64,000 nt of DNA from assembly GCF_950295315.1 (NCBI RefSeq), contig NC_080171.1, forward strand, positions 118,025,247 through 118,089,246. Reading direction: 5' to 3'. The translations under genes were made by a program, and so were the position numbers. This DNA comes from Erinaceus europaeus (Eukaryota; Chordata; Mammalia; Eulipotyphla; Erinaceidae). Positions 63,948 through 64,000 of the stretch are shown in pieces. Each line of letters starts with the position of its first letter. The first letter of the stretch is position 1. A model generated the notes under the pieces. It was not told the DNA's origin. It made no database searches and saw only the letters and a list, made by a program, of their open reading frames with translations.

Positions 63948-64000
63948 TTTCTTTTTTTTTTTTTTTTTGTCTCCAGGGTTATTGCTGGGGCTCGGTGCCT
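63948..64000 (-). mobile_element. SINE-A long form, antisense, cut by window end
   Basis: T-run then 'gtctccagggttattgctgg', the complement of the SINE-A 3' block. The remainder lies outside. Confidence 0.85.

Overview
This window is mammalian nuclear DNA with no convincing intact protein-coding gene. Its dominant repeat is a tRNA-derived SINE with a recognisable A box and B box, a T/C-rich middle and an (ACA/AAT)-rich tail. I recognise this as the hedgehog (Erinaceidae, ERI-type) SINE, so a hedgehog genome such as Erinaceus is the most likely source. That assignment rests on recall of the family, not on a database search. Roughly half of the window is interspersed repeat.

Family labels used below. 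SINE-A is about 250-350 bp; a 'long' form carries an extra 3' block ending in CCTGGAGGC plus A-tail. SINE-B is a related type of about 210 bp ending in an AATAAA-like tail. SINE-C is a shorter type of about 150 bp with a head reading 'gagatagcataatggttatgc'-like. SINE-D is a type seen only in antisense here. SINE-E has a head reading 'ggaggtggtgtagtg'. L1 material falls into four groups: old L1M-like ORF2/3' ends; a younger ORF2 stretch at 41578-42013; L1 3' ends of the 'aatgttacacatgtac' kind; and a hedgehog-type 3' UTR ('L1-3E') ending 'ggtggtgggaattgtgtgg...' with a poly(A) tail, present in about ten copies.

Layout. 1-9 kb: L1-3E ends, two solo LTRs (2915-3391, about 6672-7117), many SINEs, a GGAA microsatellite, and one exon-like stretch on the minus strand (2469-2604). 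9-16.6 kb: an old L1 broken up by SINEs, an antisense L1, and an L1-3E copy split by a SINE with a clean 12-bp target duplication. 16.6-19 kb: the longest stretch free of lineage-specific repeats, holding only ancient L2/MIR-like traces. 19-33 kb: L1 ends, an L1-3E copy split by a third solo LTR, and a 1.8-kb L1-3E copy with its 5' part inverted between exact 12-bp duplications (29099-30901). 33-45 kb: a CTCF-like site, a MER5-like fragment, old antisense L1, a young ORF2 remnant, and an RPL29-derived 5' fragment abutting a SINE (42900-43325). 45-64 kb: stacked SINEs reusing the same target site (46140-46614; 59180-60361), a 70-bp minisatellite, a 1.4-kb L1 copy with what looks like a composite 3' UTR (54148-55557), and a 46-bp tailless SINE-head insertion with an exact 17-bp target duplication.

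I found no bacterial, phage, CRISPR or new enzymatic system. What is interesting is the mechanistic record of retrotransposition: twin priming, template switching, repeated use of target sites, truncated heads without tails, and a possible stepwise lengthening of an L1 3' UTR.
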